A stretch of DNA of 64,000 nucleotides from JBEVOS01 sp044226655 (GCA_044226655.1 JBGAGO010000006.1:1-64000); one strand, 5' to 3'. Shown: positions 24,683 to 33,796, counted from the first letter of the stretch. The notes: generated from the letters alone by a model not told the origin. Numbers and translations are program-made.

Positions 24683-25378
24683 TCAAGCCGCGACGTTGGC
24701 CTCTTGCGGGTCGCGCAGCACGTAGCCGCGGCCCCAGACGGTTTCGATGTAGTGCTCGCCGCCGGTGGCCGCCGCGAGCTTCTTGCGGAGCTTGCAGATG
24801 AAGACGTCGATGATCTTCAGCTCCGGCTCGTCCATCCCGCCATAAAGGTGGTTCAGGAACATTTCCTTGGTGAGCGTCGTCCCCTTGCGGAGCGAGAGCA
24901 GCTCCAGCATCTGATATTCTTTGCCGGTCAGGTGAATGCGCTGGCCGTTGGCTTCGGTCGTCTTGGCGTCGAGGTTGACGACGATCGAGCCGGTTTTGAT
25001 CACGGAATGAGCGTGCCCCTTCGAGCGGCGGACGATCGCGTTGATCCGCGCGATCAGCTCGTCCTTGTTGAAGGGCTTGGTCATGTAATCGTCGGCGCCA
25101 TAGCCGAGGCCGCGGACCTTTGTGTCGATATCGGCGGCGCCCGACAGAATGAGAATCGGTGTATTCACGCGCGCCACGCGCAGCTGCTTGAGCACGTCAT
25201 AGCCGTGCATGTCCGGCAGCGTGAGGTCGAGCACGATGATGTCGTAATCGTAGAGCTTGCCGAGGTCGATGCCTTCCTCGCCCAGATCGGTCGAGTAGAT
25301 ATTGAACCCCTCGGACTTGAGCATCAGCTCAATGCCCTGCGCTGTGGCGCTATCGTCTTCGATCAGCAGAACGCGCAT
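24683..25378 (-). CDS. ctrA: cell-cycle response regulator CtrA
   Basis: The ATG at 25376-25378 gives 231 residues, the standard CtrA length. The receiver domain starts MRVLLIEDDSATAQGIELML and has the phosphoacceptor Asp51 in IIVLDLTLPD, as in Caulobacter CtrA. The C-terminal winged-helix DNA-binding domain has LTGKEYQMLELLSLRKGTTL and IIDVFICKLRKKL. The chain ends in Ala-Ala, matching the ClpXP degradation signal of Caulobacter CtrA. CtrA controls cell-cycle, division and early flagellar genes and blocks replication initiation. Divergent fliIJ and the nearby fliF-type genes are expected targets. Two GANTC sites upstream (25435-25450) suggest CcrM-dependent timing of its own promoter. Confidence 0.97.
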   Translation of the reverse strand: MRVLLIEDDSATAQGIELMLKSEGFNIYSTDLGEEGIDLGKLYDYDIIVLDLTLPDMHGYDVLKQLRVARVNTPILILSGAADIDTKVRGLGYGADDYMTKPFNKDELIARINAIVRRSKGHAHSVIKTGSIVVNLDAKTTEANGQRIHLTGKEYQMLELLSLRKGTTLTKEMFLNHLYGGMDEPELKIIDVFICKLRKKLAAATGGEHYIETVWGRGYVLRDPQEANVAA

Positions 25379-25625
25379 TTGGCCCTCTCGAACGCTCGAC
25401 CCTTCGGTCGGTCCCCTCGGCAATTAACCTGTCCGACTCAGTAATGAGTCTTACCGGTTAAAAAAGTACGAAGGACGAATGCTTGCGTTCGCTTCGCGGT
25501 GCAAGACGCCGGGCCTTGGGAGTTCTGCGCCAGCGTGTGAACGAAAAGGACTCGCGAACGAAATGACTGCTCGAACTCAATAACGACCCGTTCACCAATA
25601 CGATTGAGTGTTGGCGAACTCAATC
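25379..25625. promoter_or_regulatory. ctrA-fliI divergent regulatory region with paired GANTC sites
   Basis: This region carries the start signals of ctrA (minus) and fliI (plus). GACTCA at 25435-25440 and TGAGTC at 25445-25450 form an inverted repeat around GTAA, and each contains a GANTC methylation site of CcrM. TTAA occurs at 25424-25427 and at 25458-25461 within TTACCGGTTAA, reminiscent of CtrA half-sites, though no perfect TTAA-N7-TTAA is present. In Caulobacter the ctrA P1 promoter is controlled by a GANTC site and CtrA binds its own promoter. The same control is inferred here. Confidence 0.6.
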
Positions 25626-26948
25626 ATGCCGACCCACCTCACCCGCATCGCCCGCGAGATCGACGCGCTGGAGCCGCGCCGCTTCGAAGGGCGCGTCTCC
25701 GGCTTGTCCGGTCTGCTGATCGAAGCCTCCGGCCCGCTCGAAGCGCTGGTGCTCGGCGCGCGCGCGACGGTGGAAGGGCAGAGCCAAGTCCGCGCCGAAA
25801 TTGTCGGCTTCCGCGGCGACCGCGCGCTGATGGCGCCGTTCGATCATGCCGAGCTCATCCGTCCCGGCGCCCGCGTCACGCTCGATGGCGCGCCGCCCGC
25901 CGTGCGCCCGAGCGCGGCCTGGCTCGGCCGCGTCGTCGATTGTTTCGGCGCGCCGATCGATGGGAAGGGGAGCCTCGCGCAGGGCCTGCGCGCACGGCCG
26001 GCCCGCGCGCCGCCGCCCGCCGCCCATGGCCGCGCCCGCGTGGGCGCGCGGCTCGATCTCGGCGTGCGCGCGCTCAACATGTTCGCCGCGCTCTGCCGCG
26101 GCCAGCGCATGGGCGTGTTCGCGGGTTCCGGCGTCGGCAAATCCGTGCTGCTCTCCATGCTGGCGCGCAGCGCCGATGCGGACGTGATCGTGATCGCACT
26201 CGTCGGCGAACGCGGCCGCGAGGTGCAAGAGTTCTTGCAGGACACGCTGGGGGAGGATGGCCTCGCGCGCTCCGTCGTCGTGGTCGCGACCTCGGATGAG
26301 CCCGCCACGCGGCGGCGTCTTGCACCGCACATGGCCTCCACCATCGCCGAACATTTCCGCGACGAGGGCAAGGACGTGCTTCTGCTGGTCGACAGCGTGA
26401 CGCGCTTTGCGATGGCGCAGCGCGAGATCGGCCTCGCCGCGGGCGAACCGCCCACGACGAAAGGCTACACGCCTTCCGTGTTCGCGGAATTGCCGAAACT
26501 GCTTGAGCGCGCCGGCCCCGGCGAAGCCGGCAAGAAGGGCTCAATCACCGGACTCTTCACGGTGCTGGTCGATGGCGACGATCACAACGAGCCGATCGCC
26601 GACGCCGCGCGCGGTATTCTCGACGGCCATATCGTGATGGAGCGCGCCATCGCCGAGCGCGGCCGCTATCCTGCGATCAACATCCTAAAATCCGTCTCGC
26701 GCCTCATGCCGATGTGTCACAGCCAAGCCGAGATGCAGCTCGTCACCGAAGCGCGGGCGCTGCTGGCGCTCTATGGCGAGATGGAAGAGCTGATCCGCAT
26801 CGGCGCCTATAAGCCCGGCGCGGATTTGGAGATCGACCGCGCGATCCGCGTGCGGCCCGCGCTCGAAGCCGTGCTGTCGCAGGGCCGCGATGAGCGCGCC
26901 AGTTTCGCAGAAGGGTTCGCCGCGCTGAAGGCGGCGTTGGAGGGATGA
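25626..26948 (+). CDS. fliI: flagellar export ATPase FliI
   Basis: The ATG at 25626 gives 440 residues; a GTG at 25608 in the same frame would add six. The F1-ATPase-like core has the Walker A loop GSGVGKS near residues 167-173, the VALVGERGREVQEF segment and VLLLVDSVTRFAMAQREIGL with the Walker B Asp. FliI forms the hexameric ATPase at the base of the flagellar type III export gate and works with FliH and FliJ. fliJ follows after one base. The gene is divergent from ctrA, so CtrA control is likely, as for early flagellar genes in Caulobacter. Start choice is the main doubt. Confidence 0.96.
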   Translation: MPTHLTRIAREIDALEPRRFEGRVSGLSGLLIEASGPLEALVLGARATVEGQSQVRAEIVGFRGDRALMAPFDHAELIRPGARVTLDGAPPAVRPSAAWLGRVVDCFGAPIDGKGSLAQGLRARPARAPPPAAHGRARVGARLDLGVRALNMFAALCRGQRMGVFAGSGVGKSVLLSMLARSADADVIVIALVGERGREVQEFLQDTLGEDGLARSVVVVATSDEPATRRRLAPHMASTIAEHFRDEGKDVLLLVDSVTRFAMAQREIGLAAGEPPTTKGYTPSVFAELPKLLERAGPGEAGKKGSITGLFTVLVDGDDHNEPIADAARGILDGHIVMERAIAERGRYPAINILKSVSRLMPMCHSQAEMQLVTEARALLALYGEMEELIRIGAYKPGADLEIDRAIRVRPALEAVLSQGRDERASFAEGFAALKAALEG

Positions 26949-26949
26949 G

Positions 26950-27363
26950 ATGAAGGCGCTGCCGACCCTGATGCGCATCGCCAAGCGCGATTTGGACACG
27001 TTGCGCCAGGCCTTGGGCGAGATCGAGCGGCGGCGCGGCGAGATCGGCTTGCGCATCGCCGCGCTCGAACAATCCATCGCCAATGAGCAGAAGGCCGCGC
27101 TCGCCACCTACGAATCCTCGCGCGCCTATGGCGGGTTCGCCGCCGCCGCGTTCCAGCAGCGCCGCGCGCTCGAAGCCCAGGCGCGCACGGCCGATGAGGA
27201 AGCGACGGCGATGCGCGCGGTGGTCGCAGACGCGCATGTCGAACTCAAGAAGCTCGAACGCCTGCTCGAATTGGAAGGCGAGCGCGCGCGCAGCGCCGAA
27301 AAGCGCGCCGACAATGCCGAGATGGACGAGTTGGCGACCTTGCGCGCCGCGCGCACGCGCTAG
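26950..27363 (+). CDS. fliJ: flagellar export chaperone FliJ
   Basis: This 137-residue protein is almost wholly helical and rich in Glu, Arg and Ala, with repeated heptads from ALPTLMRIAKRDLDTLRQAL to the end, as expected for the FliJ antiparallel coiled coil. Sequence conservation in FliJ is low, so the call relies on length, coiled-coil character and its position one base after fliI. FliJ acts as the stalk in the FliI hexamer and helps escort export chaperones. Its stop codon is one base from the end of the convergent flhG gene. Confidence 0.88.
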   Translation: MKALPTLMRIAKRDLDTLRQALGEIERRRGEIGLRIAALEQSIANEQKAALATYESSRAYGGFAAAAFQQRRALEAQARTADEEATAMRAVVADAHVELKKLERLLELEGERARSAEKRADNAEMDELATLRAARTR

Positions 27364-27364
27364 G

Positions 27365-28168
27365 TCAGCCCTGTCCCAGCGTTTCGACGATGCGGATCAC
27401 GTCTTCGAAGGCCTGGCTCTGCGGATGGCGCACGGAGATCGGGGTTTGTGCGCGGATCGAATCCGGCACGCGCGGATCGCGCGACACGACGCCGGCGAAT
27501 TTCGGCTTGATCGACAGATATTCGCTGCAGGCCAGCGCGAACTGATCGAACACTTTGCGGCCCTTGGTGCGGTTTTCCGCCATGTTCACGACGACCCAGG
27601 GCGTGATCTTCGCGCCCTGCAGATGCAGCACTTTGACCAGCGCGTAGGCGTCTGTCAGCGCCGTTGGCTCATCGGTCGTCACCACCAGCAGCTCATCGGC
27701 GGCGCGCGCGAAGCGCAGCAGCATCGGATCGATCCCCGCCGCGAGATCGAGGATCACGCGATCATAGTGCGGCGCCAGCATCTGCAGGCCGTTCAGGATG
27801 CGCGTCGTATCTTCCGGCTTCAGCGAAGCGACCGATCCTGAACCGGAATGGCCCGCGATCAAATCGAAGCCGCCGCTGCGCCCAGGCCCGCCCTGCACCG
27901 GCGTCACCGCCGCGTTGAGCTCATGCCAGCCATTGACGACGGAATGGATCGAATGCTGCGGCCGCACGCCCAGCTGCACATCGACATTGGCGAGCCCGAG
28001 ATCGCAATCGACCAGCAGCGCACGCTTGCCCGCGCGCCCGAAGGCGCAGGCGAGCGTGGTGGAGAGCCAGGTCTTGCCCACGCCGCCTTTGCCCGACGCA
28101 ATCGCCAGGATCGGCGCGGGTTTCGCGCGCGGCTGGGGCGGAAGGCGAGCGGCGTTCGGAGCCGACAT
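27365..28168 (-). CDS. flhG: MinD/ParA-type ATPase FlhG-like
   Basis: The ATG at 28166-28168 gives 267 residues; the open frame runs 54 codons further but without family support. The deviant Walker A motif ASGKGGVGKTWLS, the switch segment LLVDCDLGLANVDVQLG and DRVILDLAAGID are typical of MinD-like FlhG/YlxH/MotR proteins. FlhG sets flagellar number and place, usually with the GTPase FlhF, but no flhF gene lies here. It is downstream of flhA on the same strand with a 124-base gap. In this organism it may act alone or with another polar factor. A general ParA-like role remains possible. Confidence 0.85.
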   Translation of the reverse strand: MSAPNAARLPPQPRAKPAPILAIASGKGGVGKTWLSTTLACAFGRAGKRALLVDCDLGLANVDVQLGVRPQHSIHSVVNGWHELNAAVTPVQGGPGRSGGFDLIAGHSGSGSVASLKPEDTTRILNGLQMLAPHYDRVILDLAAGIDPMLLRFARAADELLVVTTDEPTALTDAYALVKVLHLQGAKITPWVVVNMAENRTKGRKVFDQFALACSEYLSIKPKFAGVVSRDPRVPDSIRAQTPISVRHPQSQAFEDVIRIVETLGQG

Positions 28169-28292
28169 GACCACACAATCTTGCGCGCGGCGGAATCGCC
28201 GACGCGAAACCAAGCATCGCGCAACAGCCTTGCCGAGGAATGAACGCGCGACGATGTTTTGGTTAGCGAAGCGTAAACGTGTCGCCCGATCG

Positions 28293-30389
28293 TCACACTT
28301 GTCCCATGGCTTTGAGGCGCACCTTCGCATGCACTTCGCTCTGGCTCATCACCGCCGTCGATGGCCGGAAGCGTTCGACCAGCGAGCGCACATAGGGCCG
28401 CACGATCGGGGAGGTGAGCAGCACCGGCGTTTCGCCCGCTTTGGCGGCCTTCTCGAACGCGGTGCGCACATCGGCGACAAAGTCATGCAGCTTGGATGGC
28501 GGCAGCGCGAGATGGCGTTCGGCCTTTTCGCCGACCAGGGATTCGATGAAAGTCTGCTCCCAGGCGGGCGAGAGCGTGATGATCGGCAGCGCGCCTTCGC
28601 CATTGCGGTGCTGCCAGCAGATCTGGCGCGCCAGCCGCGCGCGCACATGTTCGGTGACCTGCACCAGATCGTGCATCGCCGGCGCGGCTTCCGAGATCGC
28701 CTCCACGATCGCGGAAAGATCGCGGATCGAAACGCGCTCCTTGAGCAGGTTTTGCAGCACGCGCTGCACGCCCGACCAGGAGATGTGCGCGGGGGCGACA
28801 TCGTCGAGCAGCTGCTGCGTATCCTTCGGCAGCTCTTTCACCAGCTTCTTCACCTCCGCGAAGGTGAGAAGATCGGCCATGTGCTCCTTGATGATCTCGG
28901 TGAGATGCGTCGAAAGCACCGTGGCGGGATCGACGACGGTGTAGCCGCGGAAGCTGGCTTCTTCGCGCGCGCGCTCATCGATCCACGTGGCGTCGAGCCC
29001 GAAGGCGGGCTCCTTGACGCCTTCGCCTGGCAGCGTCACGCCGCGGCCCGAAGGATCCATGGCGAGCAGATGGCCCATTTTCACGCGGCCATCGCCCACT
29101 TCCATCTCGCGCACGCGCACCTGGTATTGATCCGGCGCCAATTGCACATTGTCGAGAATGCGCACGCTGGGCATCACGAAGCCCAAATCCTGCGCCAGCG
29201 ATTTGCGCAGCGCCTTGATCTGATCGGTGAGCCGGCGCCCTTGCACATCGTTGATGAGCGGCACCAGCCCGAAGCCGAGCTCGATGCGGATGTCGTCCAT
29301 CGCGAGCGCGGCTTGTGGCGTTTCTTCCGCGGCCGGCGCGGGCGCTGGCGCAGCTTCCGCGGCGATCTTCGCTTCCGCCTGTTGCCGATAGAGACGCCAG
29401 GCGAGAAGCCCGGTCGCGCCGCCGACGACCACGAACGGAATGACGGGCATGCCAGGCAGCAGCGCCGCGCCGAGCGCGCAGGCGGAGACGACGCCGAGCG
29501 CATGCGGATAAGCGGCGAATTGCTTGGCGAGCGCCTTGTCGGCCGCGCCGTCGATGCCGCCTTTGGAAACCAACAGGCCCGCCGCCACCGAGATCACCAG
29601 CGCGGGAATCTGCGTGACCAGGCCATCGCCGACGGTGAGGCGGGTGTAGGTGTCGGCGGCCGTCGCGATATCGAGCCCGTGCGACACCATGCCGATGATG
29701 ATGCCGCCGACGATGTTGATCGCGACGATGAGCAGGCCCGCGATGGCGTCGCCGCGCACGAATTTGCTCGCGCCGTCCATGGCGCCGAAGAACGCGCTTT
29801 CATCTTCGAGGGCGCGGCGGCGCGCGCGCGCTTCGCCTTCATTGATAAGGCCGGACGAGAGATCGGCGTCGATCGCCATCTGCTTGCCGGGCATCGCATC
29901 CAGGGTGAAGCGGGCCGCGACCTCGGCGATGCGCGTTGAGCCGCGCGTGATGACGACGAAATTCACGATCACCAGGATCGCGAACACGATCACGCCGATC
30001 ACGAAATTGCCGCCCATCACGAATTCGCCGAACGCGGCGATCACCTCGCCCGCGGCGTGCTTGCCGCTCTGGCCTTCCGCGAGAATGAGACGCGAGGAGG
30101 CGATGTTGAGCGCGAGGCGGAAGAGGGTGGTGAGCAGCAGCACCGACGGGAAGGACGTGAATTCCAGCGGCTTCTTGATCAGCAGCGACGTGACCAGCAC
30201 CAGCATCGACAGCGTGATCGACATCGCCAGCAGGAAATCCAGCAGGAACGCCGGCAGCGGGATCAGCATGATCGAAAGAATGCCGAGCACGCCGACGGCA
30301 AGCCCGATATCCCCACGCATCACCGCCTTGCGAATGGCGGCGAAATCCAAGCCTGCGCTTGGCCGTTCCGAATCTGCGACGTTCGCCAT
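28293..30389 (-). CDS. flhA: flagellar export gate protein FlhA
   Basis: This 698-residue protein has the FlhA layout: an N-terminal bundle of about eight transmembrane helices starting LAVGVLGILSIMLIPLPAFL, the FHIPEP-type signature region ARFTLDAMPGKQMAIDADL, and a large cytoplasmic domain with YTVVDPATVLSTHL and TQQLLDD. FlhA forms the nonameric export gate and uses proton motive force to move flagellar proteins outward. It follows flbD by 18 bases on the same strand, so it is part of the long fliF operon or coupled to it. Length and motifs are complete. Confidence 0.97.
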   Translation of the reverse strand: MANVADSERPSAGLDFAAIRKAVMRGDIGLAVGVLGILSIMLIPLPAFLLDFLLAMSITLSMLVLVTSLLIKKPLEFTSFPSVLLLTTLFRLALNIASSRLILAEGQSGKHAAGEVIAAFGEFVMGGNFVIGVIVFAILVIVNFVVITRGSTRIAEVAARFTLDAMPGKQMAIDADLSSGLINEGEARARRRALEDESAFFGAMDGASKFVRGDAIAGLLIVAINIVGGIIIGMVSHGLDIATAADTYTRLTVGDGLVTQIPALVISVAAGLLVSKGGIDGAADKALAKQFAAYPHALGVVSACALGAALLPGMPVIPFVVVGGATGLLAWRLYRQQAEAKIAAEAAPAPAPAAEETPQAALAMDDIRIELGFGLVPLINDVQGRRLTDQIKALRKSLAQDLGFVMPSVRILDNVQLAPDQYQVRVREMEVGDGRVKMGHLLAMDPSGRGVTLPGEGVKEPAFGLDATWIDERAREEASFRGYTVVDPATVLSTHLTEIIKEHMADLLTFAEVKKLVKELPKDTQQLLDDVAPAHISWSGVQRVLQNLLKERVSIRDLSAIVEAISEAAPAMHDLVQVTEHVRARLARQICWQHRNGEGALPIITLSPAWEQTFIESLVGEKAERHLALPPSKLHDFVADVRTAFEKAAKAGETPVLLTSPIVRPYVRSLVERFRPSTAVMSQSEVHAKVRLKAMGQV

Positions 30390-30407
30390 GGAGCGCGCGT
30401 CCCTTTC

Positions 30408-31766
30408 TTAAGCGGCTTGGCCGGTGGGCGGCGGCGGCACGGCGATGCCGCTGTCGATGTAGATTTTCAGCTTGTTGCGCAGCGTGCGGATCGAAATGCC
30501 CAGAATGTGCGCGGCATGCGTGCGGTTGCCGAGGCAATGCGTCAGCGTTTCGAGGATCAGATCCTGTTCGACCTCCGCGACCGTGCGGCCGACGAGCGTG
30601 CGCGTCGCGCTTTGCGCGGCTTCGGCGGCGCGGCTCGCCACGTCCGAGCGCCGCTCGCCCACGGCGCTGCCGTCGGGCTGGCGGATCGCTTCGGGCGAAA
30701 TCTCGGCCGTGTTCGCCAGAAGCGTGGCGCGGTGCATGGCGTTCTCGAGCTCGCGCACATTGCCCGGCCACGTATAGGCCAGCACTTGCTGCAAGGCCGG
30801 TTGAGACAGCTTGCGCGCCGGGCGCTCATTCGCGCGCGCATATTTCTCGATGAAGAAATGCGCCAAAGCTGCGAGATCGGCCTTGCGTTCGCGCAGCGAC
30901 GGGATGCGCAGGTTCACGACATTGAGGCGATAGAGCAGATCCTCGCGGAATTCGCCTTCACGCACGGCTTGCGCGAGATCGCGGTTCGAGGTGGCGAGAA
31001 TGCGGATGTTGACCGAAACCGGCTTGCCGCCGCCGACGCGGTCGATCACGCGCTCCTGAATGGCGCGCAGCAATTTTGCCTGCAGACGCAAATCCATTTC
31101 GGAGATTTCGTCGAGCAGCAGCGTGCCGCCATCGGCTTCTTCGAACTTGCCGATGCGGCGCGCCACAGCGCCGGTGAACGCGCCCTTCTCGTGGCCGAAA
31201 AGCTCGCTTTCCAGCAGGTTTTCGGGGATCGCGGCGCAGTTGACGGCGATGAAGGGCGCGTGCGCGCGGCGCGATTTGCGGTGGACATAGCGCGCCATCA
31301 CTTCCTTGCCGACGCCGCTTTCGCCGGTGATGAGGATCGAGGCGTCCGAGGTCGCGACCTGATCGGCCATCGCGATCACCGTCTTCATCATCGGATCTTC
31401 GGCGATCATCGGCCGCTCATCGTCGCACACGGCGGAGAGCACGGCGGCGATCAGCTCGGGATCGGGGGGCAGGGGAATGTATTCGCGCGCGCCCGCGCGG
31501 ATCGCGCGCGCGGCCATATCCGGATCGAGATTGACGCCCGCGGCGACGACCGGCGCCACGATGCGTTCGGCGTCGTTGGCGGCGATGAAGGCGCCGATAT
31601 CGAGCCGCGCATCGACCATGACGAGATCGGCGCCGCGCCCGGAGCGCAGCGCCGTCGTCGCCTGGTCGATCGTGTCGACGTGCTGCACCTTGGCGCCGTG
31701 CGCCATGGCGATCTTCGTCGCGGCCGCGATCTGGCCGCCCAGGGCGCCGACGATCAGAAGACGCAT
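30408..31766 (-). CDS. flbD: sigma-54-dependent flagellar regulator FlbD
   Basis: The ATG at 31764-31766, preceded by AAGGAGGG, gives 452 residues; a TTG two codons earlier is less likely. The N-terminal domain is a degenerate receiver without the usual acidic pair, as in FlbD, which responds to flagellar assembly through FliX rather than ordinary phosphorylation. The AAA+ domain has GESGVGKE (148-155) and GAFTGA (195-200) for sigma-54 contact, and the C-terminus is a Fis-type helix-turn-helix with HAAHILGISIRTLRNKL. FlbD activates late flagellar genes and represses fliF in Caulobacter. Its position between fliN and flhA matches the Caulobacter fliF operon. Likely targets here include flgK. 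Confidence 0.95.
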   Translation of the reverse strand: MRLLIVGALGGQIAAATKIAMAHGAKVQHVDTIDQATTALRSGRGADLVMVDARLDIGAFIAANDAERIVAPVVAAGVNLDPDMAARAIRAGAREYIPLPPDPELIAAVLSAVCDDERPMIAEDPMMKTVIAMADQVATSDASILITGESGVGKEVMARYVHRKSRRAHAPFIAVNCAAIPENLLESELFGHEKGAFTGAVARRIGKFEEADGGTLLLDEISEMDLRLQAKLLRAIQERVIDRVGGGKPVSVNIRILATSNRDLAQAVREGEFREDLLYRLNVVNLRIPSLRERKADLAALAHFFIEKYARANERPARKLSQPALQQVLAYTWPGNVRELENAMHRATLLANTAEISPEAIRQPDGSAVGERRSDVASRAAEAAQSATRTLVGRTVAEVEQDLILETLTHCLGNRTHAAHILGISIRTLRNKLKIYIDSGIAVPPPPTGQAA

Positions 31767-31794
31767 ACTCAACCCTCCTTGCGCACGCGGCCCA

Positions 31795-32118
31795 TCAGGC
31801 CGTGTCGCCGTCCTTGATGATTTCCGTCATCGTCACGCCGAGGCGGTCGTCCACGACGACCACCTCGCCGCGCGCGACGAGGCGATTGTTCACATAGATG
31901 TCGATGGCTTCGCCGACCTTGCGGTCGAGTTCGATCACCGAGCCGCGCGCCAGGCGCAGCAGCGAGGCGACCTCGATATGCGCGCGGCCGAGCACGGCTT
32001 GAATGTTGACCGGGACATCGTAGACGGCCGCGAGATCGGAGGCGCTGTGCGCGCCCTCGTCATTGGCGCTGTCGAGCGCCGTCGGCTCCATTTCTTCGAG
32101 GCTGAGTTCGCCGCTCAT
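31795..32118 (-). CDS. fliN: flagellar motor switch protein FliN
   Basis: This 107-residue protein has the C-terminal SpoA (surface presentation of antigens) domain: VYDVPVNIQAVLGRAHIEVA, LLRLARGSVIELDRKVGEAI and IYVNNRLVARGEVVVVDDRL are classic FliN segments. The acidic N-terminal tail is normal for the family. FliN forms the lower ring of the C-ring and docks FliH. It overlaps the upstream fliH gene by 4 bases and precedes flbD by 28 bases. Confidence 0.97.
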   Translation of the reverse strand: MSGELSLEEMEPTALDSANDEGAHSASDLAAVYDVPVNIQAVLGRAHIEVASLLRLARGSVIELDRKVGEAIDIYVNNRLVARGEVVVVDDRLGVTMTEIIKDGDTA

Positions 32119-32729
32119 GGCTGGGCTCCTTCGCGCGCGCCGGCGAGCGCGGCGGTCACAAGATCAGTAATGCGCGCATCCGCTTCCGCGGGATCGAGGG
32201 TCACCGCGCCATCACCCCAATCGATCGACACCGCACCCGCGCCCGCGCGCGGATCGGGGCGCACGAGGATGGCGCCGGCGAAGGCCTGCTCGGCCGCCAG
32301 CGCCTCGATGCGCGGCTTGAGCGCGTCCACCTTGTCGGGCGCGACGCGGACGATGAGGCGCGGGGCGCTGCGCAGCATGTCGAGCGTCTGTTCGATGGCG
32401 CCGAGCGCGCGGTCTTCGCCGAACGATGCGAGCGCGGCGCCCGAAATCTTGCGCGCGGCGGCGAGCGCCAGGCCGGCGGCTTCTGCGCGCATCGCAGCGC
32501 GTTCTTCGTGAAGCTGACGCAGCAGCGCGCCCGCGGCGTCGGCCACTTGTTTGAGCGCGGCCGCCGCCGCGCGCTCGGCCGCCGCCTGCGCATCGGCTTT
32601 GCCCTGCTCGAACGCGTGCGTGCGCGCCGCGTCCAGCTCTTCGGGCGTCACGCGCCGTCCGCCGCCCTCGCTGAGGATGGCGCCGTCCGGCGCGAATTCG
32701 GTGTCGAAGGCGAACCGGCGCGCGCTCAA
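32115..32729 (-). CDS. fliH: flagellar assembly protein FliH (FlbE)
   Basis: This 204-residue protein has a long Ala- and Glu-rich helical middle (about 30-110) and a C-terminal domain ending IDWGDGAVTLDPAEADARI, with a Trp-Gly-Asp segment common in FliH proteins. Conservation is weak, so the call depends on its position: 4-base overlaps with fliG upstream and fliN downstream match the fliG-flbE-fliN order of Caulobacter. FliH links the FliI ATPase to FliN in the C-ring and regulates its activity. Confidence 0.88.
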   Translation of the reverse strand: MSARRFAFDTEFAPDGAILSEGGGRRVTPEELDAARTHAFEQGKADAQAAAERAAAAALKQVADAAGALLRQLHEERAAMRAEAAGLALAAARKISGAALASFGEDRALGAIEQTLDMLRSAPRLIVRVAPDKVDALKPRIEALAAEQAFAGAILVRPDPRAGAGAVSIDWGDGAVTLDPAEADARITDLVTAALAGAREGAQP

Positions 32730-33796
32730 TAGATCAACTCGTCTTCGGATTTGCCATCGGACAGCACGATCTCGCCGCGCGCGGACAATTCCTTGGCGGC
32801 GGCGACCATGCGGGCCTGCGCGGCGTCCACGTCCTTGAGGCGCACGGGGCCCATTGAGGCCATGTCGTCTTTCAAAATTTTCGAACCGCGCTCGGACATG
32901 TTCGACATGAAGAGCTGGCGCAGCGCATCCGACGCGCCCTTGAGCGCGAGCGCCAGATCGCTCTTGTCGACGGCGCGCAGCAGGGTTTGCACGCCGCCGG
33001 AATCGAGTTTGCCCAAATCCTCGAACACGAACATCAGCGCGCGGATGCGGTCAGCGCTGTCGCGCGAGCGATCCTCGAGCGCGACCAGGAAGCGGCCCTC
33101 GGTCTGGCGATCGAAATTGTTGAAGATTTCGGCCATCAGCTCATGGCTGTCGCGCTTGGAGGTGCGCGCGAGGTTCGACATGAACTCGGTGCGCAACGTG
33201 GTTTCGATCTTTTCCAGAATGTCGCGCTGCACCGGCTCCATGCTCAGCATCCGCAGCACGCATTCGGCGGCGAAATCCTCCGGCAATTCGGAGAGCACTT
33301 TCGCGGCGTGTTCGGGGCGGACCTTGGCGAGCACGACGGCGACCGTCTGCGGATATTCGTTCTTCAGATAGCTCGCGAGCACGGCTTCGTTCACATTAGC
33401 GAGCTTGTCCCAGATGTTGCGGCCGGCCGGGCCGCGAATGTCTTCCATCAGCGCGGCCACGCGCTCGGGCGGCAGGATGTTCGCCAGCAGGCGCTGGGTC
33501 TGCTCGACCGAGCCCATCAGCGAGCCCGAACCCGAGAGCTTCTGAACGAATTCGACAATCAGCGCCTCGACGACCGAAGCCGGCACGACGCCCAAATTCG
33601 ACATCGCCTGAGAGATCTCCTTGATCTCTTCTTCGTCGAGCATCGGCCAGAGCTTCTTGGCGTCTTCGCCGAGCGCCAGCAGGATGATCGCGCACTTTTC
33701 CGCGCCGGTGAACCGCGCGAGATCGATCTTACGCTCGTCATTGCGCCGATCTTCCGGTGCGATGCCGTCTGGCTTGGGGAGGGCGGGGGCGGCCAT
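32726..33796 (-). CDS. fliG: flagellar motor switch protein FliG
   Basis: This 356-residue protein carries the FliG middle and C-terminal domains: TGAEKCAIILLALGED at the start, IWDKLANVNEAVLASYLKNE with the EHPQ-like YPQT site, and LMFVFEDLGKLDSGGVQTLL and FMSNMSERGSKILKDDM with the charged torque helix. FliG couples stator activity to rotor rotation and sets switching. It starts on the last base of the fliF stop codon (TGATG overlap) and overlaps fliH by 4 bases, so it is part of a tightly packed operon. Confidence 0.97.
   Translation of the reverse strand: MAAPALPKPDGIAPEDRRNDERKIDLARFTGAEKCAIILLALGEDAKKLWPMLDEEEIKEISQAMSNLGVVPASVVEALIVEFVQKLSGSGSLMGSVEQTQRLLANILPPERVAALMEDIRGPAGRNIWDKLANVNEAVLASYLKNEYPQTVAVVLAKVRPEHAAKVLSELPEDFAAECVLRMLSMEPVQRDILEKIETTLRTEFMSNLARTSKRDSHELMAEIFNNFDRQTEGRFLVALEDRSRDSADRIRALMFVFEDLGKLDSGGVQTLLRAVDKSDLALALKGASDALRQLFMSNMSERGSKILKDDMASMGPVRLKDVDAAQARMVAAAKELSARGEIVLSDGKSEDELIY

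Noticed and set aside
25424..25461. A full TTAA-N7-TTAA CtrA box upstream of ctrA
   Set aside because: Only separate TTAA sequences are present with the wrong spacing; recorded as half-site-like only.
27798..29939. Plus-strand 713-codon open frame opposite flhG and flhA
   Set aside because: It is antisense to well-supported genes. High GC content with GC-rich third positions leaves long stop-free antisense frames, and the translation has no domain.
30057..31817. Plus-strand 586-codon open frame opposite flhA and flbD
   Set aside because: Antisense shadow of two flagellar genes with intact motifs.
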